Positions 8,274 through 16,870 of a stretch of 31,616 nt of DNA are shown here, one piece after another. Origin of the DNA: Lachnospiraceae bacterium (GTDB taxonomy: Bacteria; Bacillota_A; Clostridia; Lachnospirales; Lachnospiraceae); assembly GCA_024684065.1 (NCBI GenBank), contig JAIKXO010000315.1, positions 1 to 31,616 of the forward strand, given 5' to 3'. Every line of letters starts with the position of its first letter. Position 1 is the stretch's first letter. A model generated the notes under the pieces. It made no database searches. It was given only the letters and a program-made list of their open reading frames with translations, and had not been told where the DNA came from. A program made the position numbers and the translations under genes.

Positions 8274-8295
8274 GGCATAAACTTTTGTTTATGCC
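8274..8295. repeat. Intercistronic perfect palindrome, SGNH-DUF4358 gap
   Basis: GGCATAAAC and GTTTATGCC form a 9-bp perfect stem around TTTT. The same stem core (CATAAAC/GTTTATG) recurs at 10625-10642 in the next intercistronic gap of the same operon. Confidence 0.75.
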
Positions 8296-8319
8296 CAAGC
8301 GCTCGATCGTAAAAGCCTC

Positions 8320-10575
8320 CTATGGCACGATAGCCTGTTCCCTGAGGCTCTCCTTCCAGGGCCCCATATACTGGGCCTTCAGATGGATCCCGTCCGAAGC
8401 CGCATCCGGAGGAAGACTTCCGTCCTCTAAAGCAAGCGCCGAATTGACATCCACATAATAGGCCTTCTGCTCAAGAGCGAACTGCTTAAGCTTTTCATTC
8501 CTTGCGTATATGTTGGGATTATTATGATACTTGTCAGACGCTGATTTAGCGTTGGATACCGGAAGTATTGCGTGCACATATATTATAGCCCTTGGCTCAT
8601 ATTCCCTCAGCTTTGCGATAAGCTCCGCATATTTCTCGTAGAACAGATCGTCATTTCCTCCCATCTCATTAAGCCCGACCTTAATATAGATCTTGGTGAA
8701 CATATCATACGGAAGGACATCGAATATCGGCTTCTTACCCTGATCCGTCTGAACCACCTTCATCGTATCATATTTATAGACCGAAAAGCTTGTCACGCAA
8801 TAATAGGTGGCCGGAAGATCAGCATACATTCCAAAGCCCTGAAGCCTTGAATCTCCGATAAAGAGCGCATCCAGAAAATACCCGTAGTCAACCGTCCGAA
8901 ACTCAAGCGGATAGTTTGCGTTCGGATCCGGAACCTCAAAGACTGCCGCAGCTTCCTCTCCCCCGGGCTCTGTTTTTGCAAACTCGATCTCATCCCCGCT
9001 TCCCGCATCCACTATCGATGTAAGGCCGGAGATCTCCACATCCGTTCCCTGACCGCCTTCTTCTGAAACCGCTTCTTCTGAGGCAGGCTCCGGCTCAGAA
9101 GCTTCAGGAGTCTCCGAGGGTTCCTCTGAGGGTTCTTCAGAGACTTCCAAAGGCTCCTCCGGAGCTGCTTCAGGAGCCTCCTGCGTTTCCTCCGTCAGGC
9201 TTTCAAACTCTATACTGTACCCTGCGTCCTGATCCGCAACCCGCATTCCGGCAAGATATTCCTGCATGAGCTTCTGGGAATAGGTTCCTTTGATGGCTTC
9301 AGTGAGATCCTCACCGGATTTTTCCATATCCCACAGCGCTACCATGATCCCGCAGAAAACAGCCGCAACCACTCCAATACCCGCAAGCGATATGACAAGC
9401 GCCTTGTTTTTAGGGCGTCCCGCTTTAGACGCAGGCTGTGTTTCGGCTGCGGGCGGAACAAACTTTGTTACCCAGCTGTCCTTATAATATTTATCGTACG
9501 GATCATCAAGCTCTTCCTCTTCGGACATTGCCGCCGTTTCCGGCATGATCTCCTCTCCCGTGTAAGTTCCGGATTCCGGCAGGCTTTCATGATCAGGAAA
9601 AGCTCCGGATCCTGATCGGTCTTCCCCCCCGGGAAGCGCGCCAACCCCCTCTGTTCCTTCTTCTGTCTGCAAATCCGCGGTTTCCGGGACAGCCCCCCAT
9701 TCGTAATAAACTCCGGTTTCCGGCATTCCTTCTTCTGCCGGCAAATCTTCCGTTTCCTCTGAAGCTTCCGTGATATCCTCTTCAGGATAGAACCCGGGAT
9801 CGGGACCGGGGTCAGTATATGATCCGGAATCTGTCTCAGACAGCACTTCAGAACCTACGGCTTCATATACTTCCTGATATTCTCCTTCTTCGGACAATTC
9901 GCTTTCAGGCGGGTCGTCTTCATCAAAATACAGGTCTTCAGGCTCGGTATTCTGTGCTGAACCTTCCAGAATATCTTCCTCAGGCACAGACGCATAAACA
10001 TCTGCGCTTTCTTTGGAAACTTCCTTAGAAACTATTTTTTCAACCTCTGCCGACAGCTCCTTTTGAGCCTCTGCCTGGATCTCAGCTTCCGCCTTTTCCA
10101 TGGCCCGTGCCCCGGCCTCCGCTGATTCGGAAACAGCTTTTTCCGGATCCGTGCCATCTCCCGTACCGGGCGTGAAAGCCCCGCTTTCATCCCCTTTAGG
10201 CGTTTCCGCCGCGGCATCTGCCCTTCTCGAATAGTTGACGTTTTCCTGAGGGATATACCCGTCGCTGTTATAATACAGGTTCTCCTTGGGCATCGGAACC
10301 GGCTCGTCAGACAGAACTCTCCCCTTATCATCCCTCCGTAACTTCTCGATCTTTATCCCCTTGGATTTTTCCTCCTGTGCAACCGGCGGGGCGGGCTTAT
10401 ACAGGGAGGCCTCTTCGGAATAATCATCCTCTTTATCAAAATAGTAATCATCGCCGGTTTTTTCATCACCGTTTCCATCACCGGCTCTTTCGTTTACATT
10501 TCTGTCTCCCGCTCTTTCACCGTCATGTTTATCCCCGGTTCTTCTGTTCATTCCCGTAATCCTTCTTTTACTCAC
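8320..10575 (-). CDS. Membrane-anchored SGNH/GDSL-family esterase or acetyltransferase with a long acidic cytoplasmic region
   Basis: About 751 residues. Residues 1-385 are a low-complexity, Glu/Asp/Pro/Ser-rich, presumably cytoplasmic region. A single transmembrane helix follows (about 390-412, ALVISLAGIGVVAAVFCG). Residues 430-560 form an extracellular acidic linker with EEPSE-type repeats. From about 565 to the end is an SGNH hydrolase domain: FIGDSR carries the catalytic Ser, GLNEMGGND is block III with Asn, and DGIHL near the C-terminus supplies Asp and His. It should act outside the membrane on ester groups of a surface polymer. I chose the GTG at 10575 because GGGGTGG lies just upstream; an ATG at 10599 has no ribosome binding site. 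It sits between the DHHW and DUF4358 genes. The transferred group and polymer are inferred only. Confidence 0.85.
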   Translation of the reverse strand: MSKRRITGMNRRTGDKHDGERAGDRNVNERAGDGNGDEKTGDDYYFDKEDDYSEEASLYKPAPPVAQEEKSKGIKIEKLRRDDKGRVLSDEPVPMPKENLYYNSDGYIPQENVNYSRRADAAAETPKGDESGAFTPGTGDGTDPEKAVSESAEAGARAMEKAEAEIQAEAQKELSAEVEKIVSKEVSKESADVYASVPEEDILEGSAQNTEPEDLYFDEDDPPESELSEEGEYQEVYEAVGSEVLSETDSGSYTDPGPDPGFYPEEDITEASEETEDLPAEEGMPETGVYYEWGAVPETADLQTEEGTEGVGALPGGEDRSGSGAFPDHESLPESGTYTGEEIMPETAAMSEEEELDDPYDKYYKDSWVTKFVPPAAETQPASKAGRPKNKALVISLAGIGVVAAVFCGIMVALWDMEKSGEDLTEAIKGTYSQKLMQEYLAGMRVADQDAGYSIEFESLTEETQEAPEAAPEEPLEVSEEPSEEPSETPEASEPEPASEEAVSEEGGQGTDVEISGLTSIVDAGSGDEIEFAKTEPGGEEAAAVFEVPDPNANYPLEFRTVDYGYFLDALFIGDSRLQGFGMYADLPATYYCVTSFSVYKYDTMKVVQTDQGKKPIFDVLPYDMFTKIYIKVGLNEMGGNDDLFYEKYAELIAKLREYEPRAIIYVHAILPVSNAKSASDKYHNNPNIYARNEKLKQFALEQKAYYVDVNSALALEDGSLPPDAASDGIHLKAQYMGPWKESLREQAIVP

Positions 10576-10624
10576 AGTTCCACCCCTCTTAACAACCATA
10601 AATCCAAACCGTTATGCGCTCAGA

Positions 10625-10642
10625 CATAAACGTCAGTTTATG
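10625..10642. repeat. Intercistronic perfect palindrome, DHHW-SGNH gap
   Basis: CATAAAC and GTTTATG flank GTCA. The stem is shared with the palindrome at 8274-8295. A weaker stem, ATTTGC/GTAAAT, lies at about 10660-10675, close to module A of the arrays. Confidence 0.65.
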
Positions 10643-10730
10643 CCGGTCCGATCCGGTATTTGCTTTAGTAAATGTCGAATAAGTCCGGGCCGCATCGCAG
10701 ACCGGATAATTACCTCAGTATAATAAAAAT

Positions 10731-11897
10731 CTATTTCAGGAGTTTATAAAAATTCGAATCCTCGCTCAAATGCATGAAATTATATAAAAGCAGCACATCC
10801 GCTCCACTGTTCCCGGAAAGTATTTCGGCTGTGCTTCCTCCGAAATACCTGAGATCTATTATCACTATCCTGTCATAATTATATGTAAGAAAAGGGATCA
10901 GGCAATTTGCATAGGAATCCTTAAAAAGTACGAGGCTCTTTGTTCCCGGATCCTGCTCCTGCCCGGACCCCTTGCTGCCTTCCCGGCCTTTCCCGTCTTT
11001 CTCGATCACCGCCATGCCCGGGTTTCCGTACATAAACATAGCGTACTTGTCATAAACCGACAGCTTTTCCGTATCATAGAGCCCGTCATGGGAACTGTTA
11101 TCGTCCAGGTTTACATAACTTAAGGAAGGCGTGTCATAATAATCGATGCTGTCAGGCTTTATCCCTACCCCTTTATATTTGGAATAATAGGTCCCGTAAA
11201 ACCCTTCCGCACTTTCCTTCTTAAGGCTCCCCATATCTACAGGAGAAAGTCCCATCTCATCACATAGCCTTAAGTATCCGTAATAGGCTCCGAGGCTTGT
11301 CCAGTGATGGTCTGTATGATAATATATCTCCTCATCGGAATGCAAGCTTAGCATATCATATAAGTCCACTGTCTTACAATGCGGAAATGACGACAATTTT
11401 AAATAAAACTCATCTAACGCGGACTTCTCGGAAACCTTCGGAACCCCTCTTGGCATTCGGTCTCCCTGTATTTCAAATGAGTTCGGAATAACTGCCGCAT
11501 AAAAATCCCTGTCTGCTTTCTCAGCAAAGGAAGCGATGATCCCTTCGTTTCTTTCAAGATTCTTATTATAAGAAAGGAGCTTTTCAAAAAGCTGGTTATC
11601 GTTTCCGCGGATGATCCCGTTGTTCTCAAGCTTGAACTCCGCCCTTTCTATGACTGCCTTCAGCTTTATGAAGGTCTCCCTGAAAGGGATCTGCTCCGAT
11701 GTGTAGGTCTCGAATTCGGACATGAAGCTTCCGTCCATAATGCCTGACAGGGTCACCGAAGGGCGTTGTTTCAGGTATCTGTTCTCAAACTCCGAAAACC
11801 CTGCATCCGGCTTGACAAGGTAGCCTAAAAGCCCTGCTGCAAGGACCGTTCCGAACAATATTGAAGTTATATTATTTTTAAGCTTAACTCTTCCCAC
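10731..11897 (-). CDS. DHHW-type (AlgJ/AlgX-like) extracellular protein
   Basis: A 388-residue protein anchored by an N-terminal hydrophobic segment (NITSILFGTVLAAGLLGYLV). The hallmark TDHHWTSLGAYYGY (about residue 195) gives the family its name; the later LVLFKDSYANCLIPF and RYFGG segments are the Ser- and C-terminal blocks typical of this SGNH-like fold. The N-terminal FSEFENRYLKQRPS and EQIPFRETFIKLKA are also characteristic. Members work with MBOAT proteins in O-acetylation of exported polysaccharides, as AlgJ and AlgX do for alginate. It starts at a GTG (11897) preceded by AGGAG at good spacing. A 58-nt gap carrying a perfect palindrome separates it from the upstream MBOAT gene; the SGNH gene follows. 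Confidence 0.88.
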   Translation of the reverse strand: MGRVKLKNNITSILFGTVLAAGLLGYLVKPDAGFSEFENRYLKQRPSVTLSGIMDGSFMSEFETYTSEQIPFRETFIKLKAVIERAEFKLENNGIIRGNDNQLFEKLLSYNKNLERNEGIIASFAEKADRDFYAAVIPNSFEIQGDRMPRGVPKVSEKSALDEFYLKLSSFPHCKTVDLYDMLSLHSDEEIYYHTDHHWTSLGAYYGYLRLCDEMGLSPVDMGSLKKESAEGFYGTYYSKYKGVGIKPDSIDYYDTPSLSYVNLDDNSSHDGLYDTEKLSVYDKYAMFMYGNPGMAVIEKDGKGREGSKGSGQEQDPGTKSLVLFKDSYANCLIPFLTYNYDRIVIIDLRYFGGSTAEILSGNSGADVLLLYNFMHLSEDSNFYKLLK

Positions 11898-11913
11898 TGT
11901 TTATCTCCTGCGC

Positions 11914-11932
11914 CGATTTGCAAAGCAAATCG
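11914..11932. repeat. Intercistronic palindrome, solo module A variant, MBOAT-DHHW gap
   Basis: CGATTTGC and GCAAATCG surround AAA. It matches module A of the arrays except that both outer bases are changed together (G-C to C-G), so pairing is kept. A half copy, GCAAATCGTGC, is also present near 6805. Confidence 0.75.
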
Positions 11933-11955
11933 TGCACTTTTCCATTGGTTCACTC

Positions 11956-13329
11956 CTAAAAACGGAAGTATAAAAACGGATTAAAGCCGGCATCCGCAAG
12001 GTAGGCGACACATGCCACAAGAAGCCCCATATTAAGGACCGCGCCCAAAAGCCCATCCTTTATCCTGTTATAAAAGCCCTTGAGAGCAGGCGTTGAAAGA
12101 AGAATCCCCACCCCCATGATAAAGCCGTAGTTTCTTAAATAGTAAAGTATATCCTCTCCCGCAAAGCCCCCGAACAGCCTCGAATAATACACTGACAGCT
12201 CTGTCAGGTCGGTTACCGCAAATATTACCCAGCTCATCACCACAAAAAACATTGTGTAAAAATGTGAAAAAATCCTGTGTTTTTCAAGAAATCCTTTGAG
12301 GAAGATCCTCTCAGCCGATAAAAGGACGAAGAAATACAGCCCCCAGATTATGAAATTCCAATCTGCCCCATGCCAGAACCCCGTAACGGCCCATACTATG
12401 AATAGATTTACATAAGTCCGAAAGGCGCCCCTCCTGTTTCCGCCAAGAGGGATATAGAGGTAATCTCTGAACCACGAGCTGAGTGTCATATGCCACCTTC
12501 TCCAGAACTCGGTAATGGAAGAAGAAATATAGGGAAAGTCAAAGTTCTTCGGAAACCTGAATCCTAACATCCGGCCGAGCCCGATGGCCATGAGCGAGTA
12601 ACCGTTAAAATCAAAGTATATCTGCAGAGTGAAGGCTATCGCAGAAAACCATGCAAGCGGCGTCGATATGTTTGAAAAGCCTATCTCCCCCGCTTCCGTC
12701 CAAAGCCTGCCGACATTGTTTGCTATAAGCACCTTGGAGGCCAGCCCGAGGATAAAGATCCTTACACCCTCTTCAATATCCGAGGGACTGACAGTCCTGC
12801 TCTTAAGATCCCGGCTCACCTCGGAGTATACGACTATCGGCCCCGCTATGAGCTGCGGGAACATGACGATGTAGGTCCCGAGCCTTAACAGTGAGTGCTC
12901 GCATTCCGCTTCTCCCCTGTAAAGGTCGATAATATAAGACATTATCTGGAAGGTATAGAAGCTGATGCCAAGCGGCAGGGCAACTCCGAAAAGCGGAAGC
13001 TCTGAACCTGTGAGGCTGTTGATATTTCTTATGAAAAAGTCAATATACTTAAAGAAAAACAGAAGCCCTATGTCAAACATAAGGGAAACGACGAGCACAA
13101 GCCTTTTAATCCCGGCATTGCCTGAAGCCCTGTGCATCAATATGCCTGCAATATAATTGAAAAGAATTGAAATGAGTATTAACGGAAGATAACCCGGCTC
13201 CCCCCATGCATAGAAAACAATGCTGCCCGTAAAAAGCACCGCATTTTTTGCACGCATCGGTACCAGATAATACAACGCAAAAAAAACCGGCAGGAACCAA
13301 AATAAAAACAGCAGACTGCTAAAAACCAT
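11956..13329 (-). CDS. MBOAT family O-acyltransferase (AlgI/DltB-like)
   Basis: A 457-residue polytopic membrane acyltransferase, likely moving acetyl groups across the membrane to a surface polymer. It has roughly ten hydrophobic segments from the N-terminus (FSSLLFLFWFLPVFFALYYL). Family marks are YFDFNGYSLMAIGLGRMLGF (about residues 240-260), FWRRWHMTLSSWFRDYLYIPLG (about 280-300) and GFWHGADWNFIIWG (about 325), whose His is the proposed catalytic residue. Length and order match AlgI-like proteins. GAGGGGT precedes the ATG. It is the first gene of the series MBOAT, DHHW, SGNH, DUF4358, all minus strand. The 3' end of the upstream permease gene is only 71 nt away, so read-through from the MacB-like genes is possible. 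The target polymer is unknown. Confidence 0.93.
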   Translation of the reverse strand: MVFSSLLFLFWFLPVFFALYYLVPMRAKNAVLFTGSIVFYAWGEPGYLPLILISILFNYIAGILMHRASGNAGIKRLVLVVSLMFDIGLLFFFKYIDFFIRNINSLTGSELPLFGVALPLGISFYTFQIMSYIIDLYRGEAECEHSLLRLGTYIVMFPQLIAGPIVVYSEVSRDLKSRTVSPSDIEEGVRIFILGLASKVLIANNVGRLWTEAGEIGFSNISTPLAWFSAIAFTLQIYFDFNGYSLMAIGLGRMLGFRFPKNFDFPYISSSITEFWRRWHMTLSSWFRDYLYIPLGGNRRGAFRTYVNLFIVWAVTGFWHGADWNFIIWGLYFFVLLSAERIFLKGFLEKHRIFSHFYTMFFVVMSWVIFAVTDLTELSVYYSRLFGGFAGEDILYYLRNYGFIMGVGILLSTPALKGFYNRIKDGLLGAVLNMGLLVACVAYLADAGFNPFLYFRF

Positions 13330-13400
13330 TTATACCCCTCATTTACCGGAAAATTTCATTCCTCCGGCCACCTGCAAATACTTCCCCGATAAAGAAACGG

Positions 13401-14819
13401 CTATTCGTTCCTTATCGCCGCAAGCGGGCTTAACCTCATAGCCCTGACTGCAGGCATCATCCCCGACAATATTCCCACACATGTCGCAAAAACTATGGCA
13501 GACCCCGTAAGCCATAAGGGAATATAAGATATCCCCGACCCTGACAGCCCGGATATTATACCCTGCCCGTCAGCCGAGGCTTTGTTAATAATATAGGAGA
13601 CCAGATAGCTTAATCCCGCTCCGAATATGCCTCCTATAAAGCCAATAAAAGCGGCCTCTATCAAAAACATCGATCTGATGTTTTTCATGGCGCAGCCCAG
13701 GACCTTATATACTCCGATCTCCTTGGTCCTCTCATAGATCGACATCATCATGGTATTGGCGATCCCTATTGCCGCAACCAGAAGCGATACCGCGCCTATC
13801 CCTCCGAGCATCGTCTGAATGGAATCGGCCTGTTCAAGCTCTGACTGGATCCACTCGGAATCCGACCTTGTGACGTAACCCATGTCCTTTATCTCCTGGG
13901 AAACCGCCGCCACATTTTCCATATCGTCAACCCCTACGACGAGCTCGGTATAGTACAGTTCCGGAAAAGCCTTCCCTCCCTTTTTGGTCGGCTGTCCCGG
14001 AACAGGATTCTTTTTAAAGACTGTTTTAAGCTGTTGTTTTAATGCGTCAATGTCCGTATAAATATCCCAGGAATAGGATGCATAATCATCGACAGCCCCG
14101 GCGATAACCCCGGCAGGATCCGTAATGTATTTCTTCGCCTGCTTCTTCTGATCGACCGAACTTCCGCTGTCGGAGGTCTTGACCGGTGCCTCTACGCCCT
14201 GACTGGTATTTGTATTCCGGCTCGCGTAATACGTATTGACATCATATATTACGAACACCGGCTTCATAAGGTCCACGTCCGGAACGATATTCGTCTCCCA
14301 ATAGCTTTTTCCCGTCTTGGTGTTGTTGAACTGTACTATGGCAAGATTTCCGTATAAAAGCTTTACAGTGCCATCCGGCTGCGGCAGATGACCGCTTGCA
14401 AGCGGCAGGTTTTTCCCCTCAAGATATGAAAGAGTCGTCCCCCGTATTATACAGCTTGCCTCGTAAATTCCCTGTTTAACGATGACCCTTGCTTCTAAAA
14501 TGGGCTCGACCGACTCCACGTGATCAAGGTTTTTTATCCTCTGTATGGTATCGTCCGATAAAAACTTGGAAGTATCAGTCACCACCGTTTCGGTGCTTCC
14601 GCCGTAATCATCGCTTCCGCCCGCGAAAATCTCTATCTGGGTAAGGCTCCCCCATTGCTGGGCGTTCTCTATCGTGACCCGGCGCAGGCCCAGTCCTAAG
14701 GAGACCATAACGACTATGGAGGCCGTGCCTATGACCACGCCCATTATCGTCATCACAGTCCTCATTTTTCTTTTAAGGAGGCTGCTCCAGCTCATGGAGA
14801 GCATATCTGTAAATCGCAT
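13401..14819 (-). CDS. MacB/FtsX-type ABC transporter permease
   Basis: A 472-residue permease of the MacB/LolC type. The N-terminal helix (about residues 18-45) is followed by a large extracytoplasmic MacB_PCD domain (about 50-330). Three helices follow (about 335-365, 385-415 and 435-460), with the FtsX signature NTMMMSIYERTKEIGVYKVLGC between the first two (IYERTKEIG contacts the ATPase). It ends in RAMRLSPLAAIRNE, as usual for the family. It pairs with the ATPase at 16871-17668; the intervening gene encodes a CARDB exoprotein. Such complexes usually drive envelope transport or signalling rather than classical uptake; substrate unknown. The ATG has no clear Shine-Dalgarno and is separated from the CARDB gene by hairpin array 2, so its translation may be lower than its neighbours (inference). 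Confidence 0.9.
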   Translation of the reverse strand: MRFTDMLSMSWSSLLKRKMRTVMTIMGVVIGTASIVVMVSLGLGLRRVTIENAQQWGSLTQIEIFAGGSDDYGGSTETVVTDTSKFLSDDTIQRIKNLDHVESVEPILEARVIVKQGIYEASCIIRGTTLSYLEGKNLPLASGHLPQPDGTVKLLYGNLAIVQFNNTKTGKSYWETNIVPDVDLMKPVFVIYDVNTYYASRNTNTSQGVEAPVKTSDSGSSVDQKKQAKKYITDPAGVIAGAVDDYASYSWDIYTDIDALKQQLKTVFKKNPVPGQPTKKGGKAFPELYYTELVVGVDDMENVAAVSQEIKDMGYVTRSDSEWIQSELEQADSIQTMLGGIGAVSLLVAAIGIANTMMMSIYERTKEIGVYKVLGCAMKNIRSMFLIEAAFIGFIGGIFGAGLSYLVSYIINKASADGQGIISGLSGSGISYIPLWLTGSAIVFATCVGILSGMMPAVRAMRLSPLAAIRNE

Positions 14820-14845
14820 GGCAACAAGTGTTATTTAGATTATTG

Positions 14846-15107
14846 CCAAAAAATTCTCTTCGAGAACTTTTCGGCCCTCGGAGTTTCATAAATGAAACTC
14901 AGAGTTTAATAAGGATAGGATTTACTTCGTAAATCCTTTATTGCCGAAAACATGTAAAATACACATGTTTTCGGCCCTCGGAGTTTGATAAATCAAACTC
15001 CGAGTTTAATTTGGATAGGATTTGCAAAAGCAAATCCTTTATTGCCAAAAAATTCTCTTCGAGAACTTTTTGGCCCTCGGAGTTTGATAAATCAAACTCC
15101 GAGTTTA
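14846..15107. repeat. Hairpin array 2: eight palindromic modules between CARDB and permease genes
   Basis: Order on the plus strand: E 14846-14874, C 14877-14904, A 14918-14936, B 14944-14974, C 14977-15004, A 15018-15037, E 15045-15073, C 15076-15103. Stems: E CCAAAAAATTCTC with GAGAACTTTTTGG; C CTCGGAGTTTGAT with ATCAAACTCCGAG around AA; A GGATTTRC with GYAAATCC; B CCGAAAACATGT with ACATGTTTTCGG. The order reads as (A)-X-C three times, X being E or B. Linkers are conserved: TTTATTG after A, CC before C, and TTTAAT after C. That last TTTAA contains the stop codon of the CARDB gene (15105-15107). Confidence 0.92.
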
Positions 15108-16721
15108 ATCATCAAGGTAGTCGACTTCCAGTTCTTTCTGCCGCTTCTTTTTCTTTCTGTGGGAGACTATCCCGCCGATGATTCCTATTATTATGAGGAC
15201 CAGGGCTATCGGGATCGCTATCTTCGCCCACAGCGGAAGCGTTTCAATGAAAGAGGTTAACGAGAAGCCCTCAGGTTCGGGCATCGGCCGGATCGCGCCT
15301 TCCATTCCGTCCATGCCTCCGTCTACACCCATCGGCGGATTCACATAAAGCGTTGTCTCGAAATCCTGTGTGAACACCTGCCCCATCTCGTTTTCATAGG
15401 ATACGGTCACGGTTACATTCCCGTCATCCATTGTAGGATTGACACCGGTAAGCATGGTATCTATGTTCCCGGTAGCTCCCGAATCAAGATTTCCGATGAA
15501 TGCGTCCCCGTTCGTGATGCTGGGCGCGGAAAACAGAGCCTTTACATTATACAGCTTGGTCTTTCCGGTATTGTATATGGAAAACATGGCGTTGGCCTGT
15601 CCCCCGACATTTATCGAAGCCGGCGTCATCTCAATGGAGCTTATCTCGTACCTTGAGTCCTGCCTTACAGGGATTGAAACACTGGCCTCTCCGGTGTAGG
15701 GATTGTTCTTCTTATCCTCGTATTTCATATCGAGCTTCATGACATAGGGCTTCTGCGCAAGATCCGCCTTCGCGTTAAAGGTCATCCTAATATCTGCGCT
15801 CCCTCCTATCGGTATCTCACTGAAATACGCGGTATTAGAGCCCGAGGTCGGCAGGAAGGCCGAATAGCTCGATTCATTGTCCTTTCCCTCTACCGTCGCG
15901 GTAAGATCGATCTCGACATTTGAAACCTCGGTGGCTTCAGAGGTGTTCTTTATATGGATAATAAGATCAAAATCCGTTCCGGCATAAACTTCGGCCGGAT
16001 TGGTCTCAAAACCCGTAACAATGATACGCGGTGTCGAGACAGCCAGTTCTTCGTCGGTATTTTTATTCCCGGCGTCAGGCTTTCCGACACACTCCACATA
16101 AGTAGAGATGGTGCACGTACCCTGCTCGCATTTTTCATCAATATAAAGGATCTGGAAGGAGATCGGATAATATCCGTTTAAAACATCCTCCCTTGTCATA
16201 AAGGTCCAGTACAGATACTGGGTCCTCTCATTTATATCCGGCTGGGCATTTATGCCCACAAGGGTATCAAAAGAAATCGTATAGCCCGACGCGTTTATCT
16301 CAAAGGGCCAGTCTTCGGTCTTTCCGCTTACTATCGGCGTGACCACGACCTGCCTTAAATTCCATGGCGTCATATTGACTATGGGAAGGGCAACCACAAC
16401 CGGCTCCCCGTAATGGCAGATCGGTGTCTGCCAATAGTTACCGGGTTTAATATATTCCGTAGAGGAATACACGCCCGTGTAGCTGGGGCCGTACTGAATC
16501 GGCGTGGATTTCGGCGCCTCTATGGAATCGGCCTGCGCAGCCGCGGCAGCGGCGGCGGCCTCCATAGCCGCTATCTCCTCCGGCGTTCCGACAGCGTTCG
16601 AGCCTGCAGTATAGGGCTCAGCCCAGACTCCAACCGGAACCCCGAAAAGCAACGCTCCCAATATGATGTTTGTACATAGCAAATAAGCAATTCCTTTTCT
16701 GAATCGCCCAAACCTGTCCAT
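15105..16721 (-). CDS. Exported CARDB/NEW3-like protein with C-terminal membrane anchor
   Basis: 538 residues. The N-terminal signal sequence (GIAYLLCTNIILGALLFGVPVGVWA) is followed by an Ala-rich stretch. Then come at least two Ig-like beta domains of the CARDB/NEW3 type: about residues 225-345 (FETNPAEVYAGTDFDLIIHI, KNTSEATEVSNVEIDL) and 350-470 (SIEMTPASINVGGQANAMFS, IYNTGKTKLYNVKALF). A transmembrane helix at about 495-520 precedes a Lys/Arg-rich stretch and an acidic end. It lies between the ATPase and permease genes of a MacB-like transporter and probably forms the extracellular partner of that complex. GGGAGG precedes the ATG. Its stop codon falls inside the edge of hairpin array 2. 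The function is inferred only from domains and position. Confidence 0.85.
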   Translation of the reverse strand: MDRFGRFRKGIAYLLCTNIILGALLFGVPVGVWAEPYTAGSNAVGTPEEIAAMEAAAAAAAAQADSIEAPKSTPIQYGPSYTGVYSSTEYIKPGNYWQTPICHYGEPVVVALPIVNMTPWNLRQVVVTPIVSGKTEDWPFEINASGYTISFDTLVGINAQPDINERTQYLYWTFMTREDVLNGYYPISFQILYIDEKCEQGTCTISTYVECVGKPDAGNKNTDEELAVSTPRIIVTGFETNPAEVYAGTDFDLIIHIKNTSEATEVSNVEIDLTATVEGKDNESSYSAFLPTSGSNTAYFSEIPIGGSADIRMTFNAKADLAQKPYVMKLDMKYEDKKNNPYTGEASVSIPVRQDSRYEISSIEMTPASINVGGQANAMFSIYNTGKTKLYNVKALFSAPSITNGDAFIGNLDSGATGNIDTMLTGVNPTMDDGNVTVTVSYENEMGQVFTQDFETTLYVNPPMGVDGGMDGMEGAIRPMPEPEGFSLTSFIETLPLWAKIAIPIALVLIIIGIIGGIVSHRKKKKRQKELEVDYLDD

Positions 16722-16772
16722 TTAAAGGTCCTCCCGCACCATCTTATGCAACATTGTCCCGCCGGATACCTG

Positions 16773-16792
16773 TCCGGATAAATATGTCCGGA
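16773..16792. repeat. Intercistronic TCCGGA palindrome, ATPase-CARDB gap
   Basis: TCCGGA occurs at 16773-16778 and 16787-16792, pairing across an 8-nt loop, with a further CCGG nearby at 16762. It lies within the 149-nt gap. No promoter is evident. Confidence 0.4.
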
Positions 16793-16870
16793 GCTGTCTG
16801 TTGTTTCCCCTTCCTTCGGTGCCAGGACCCCTTATCTGATTTCTGTTATTTATATCCCCAAAATGATCTA

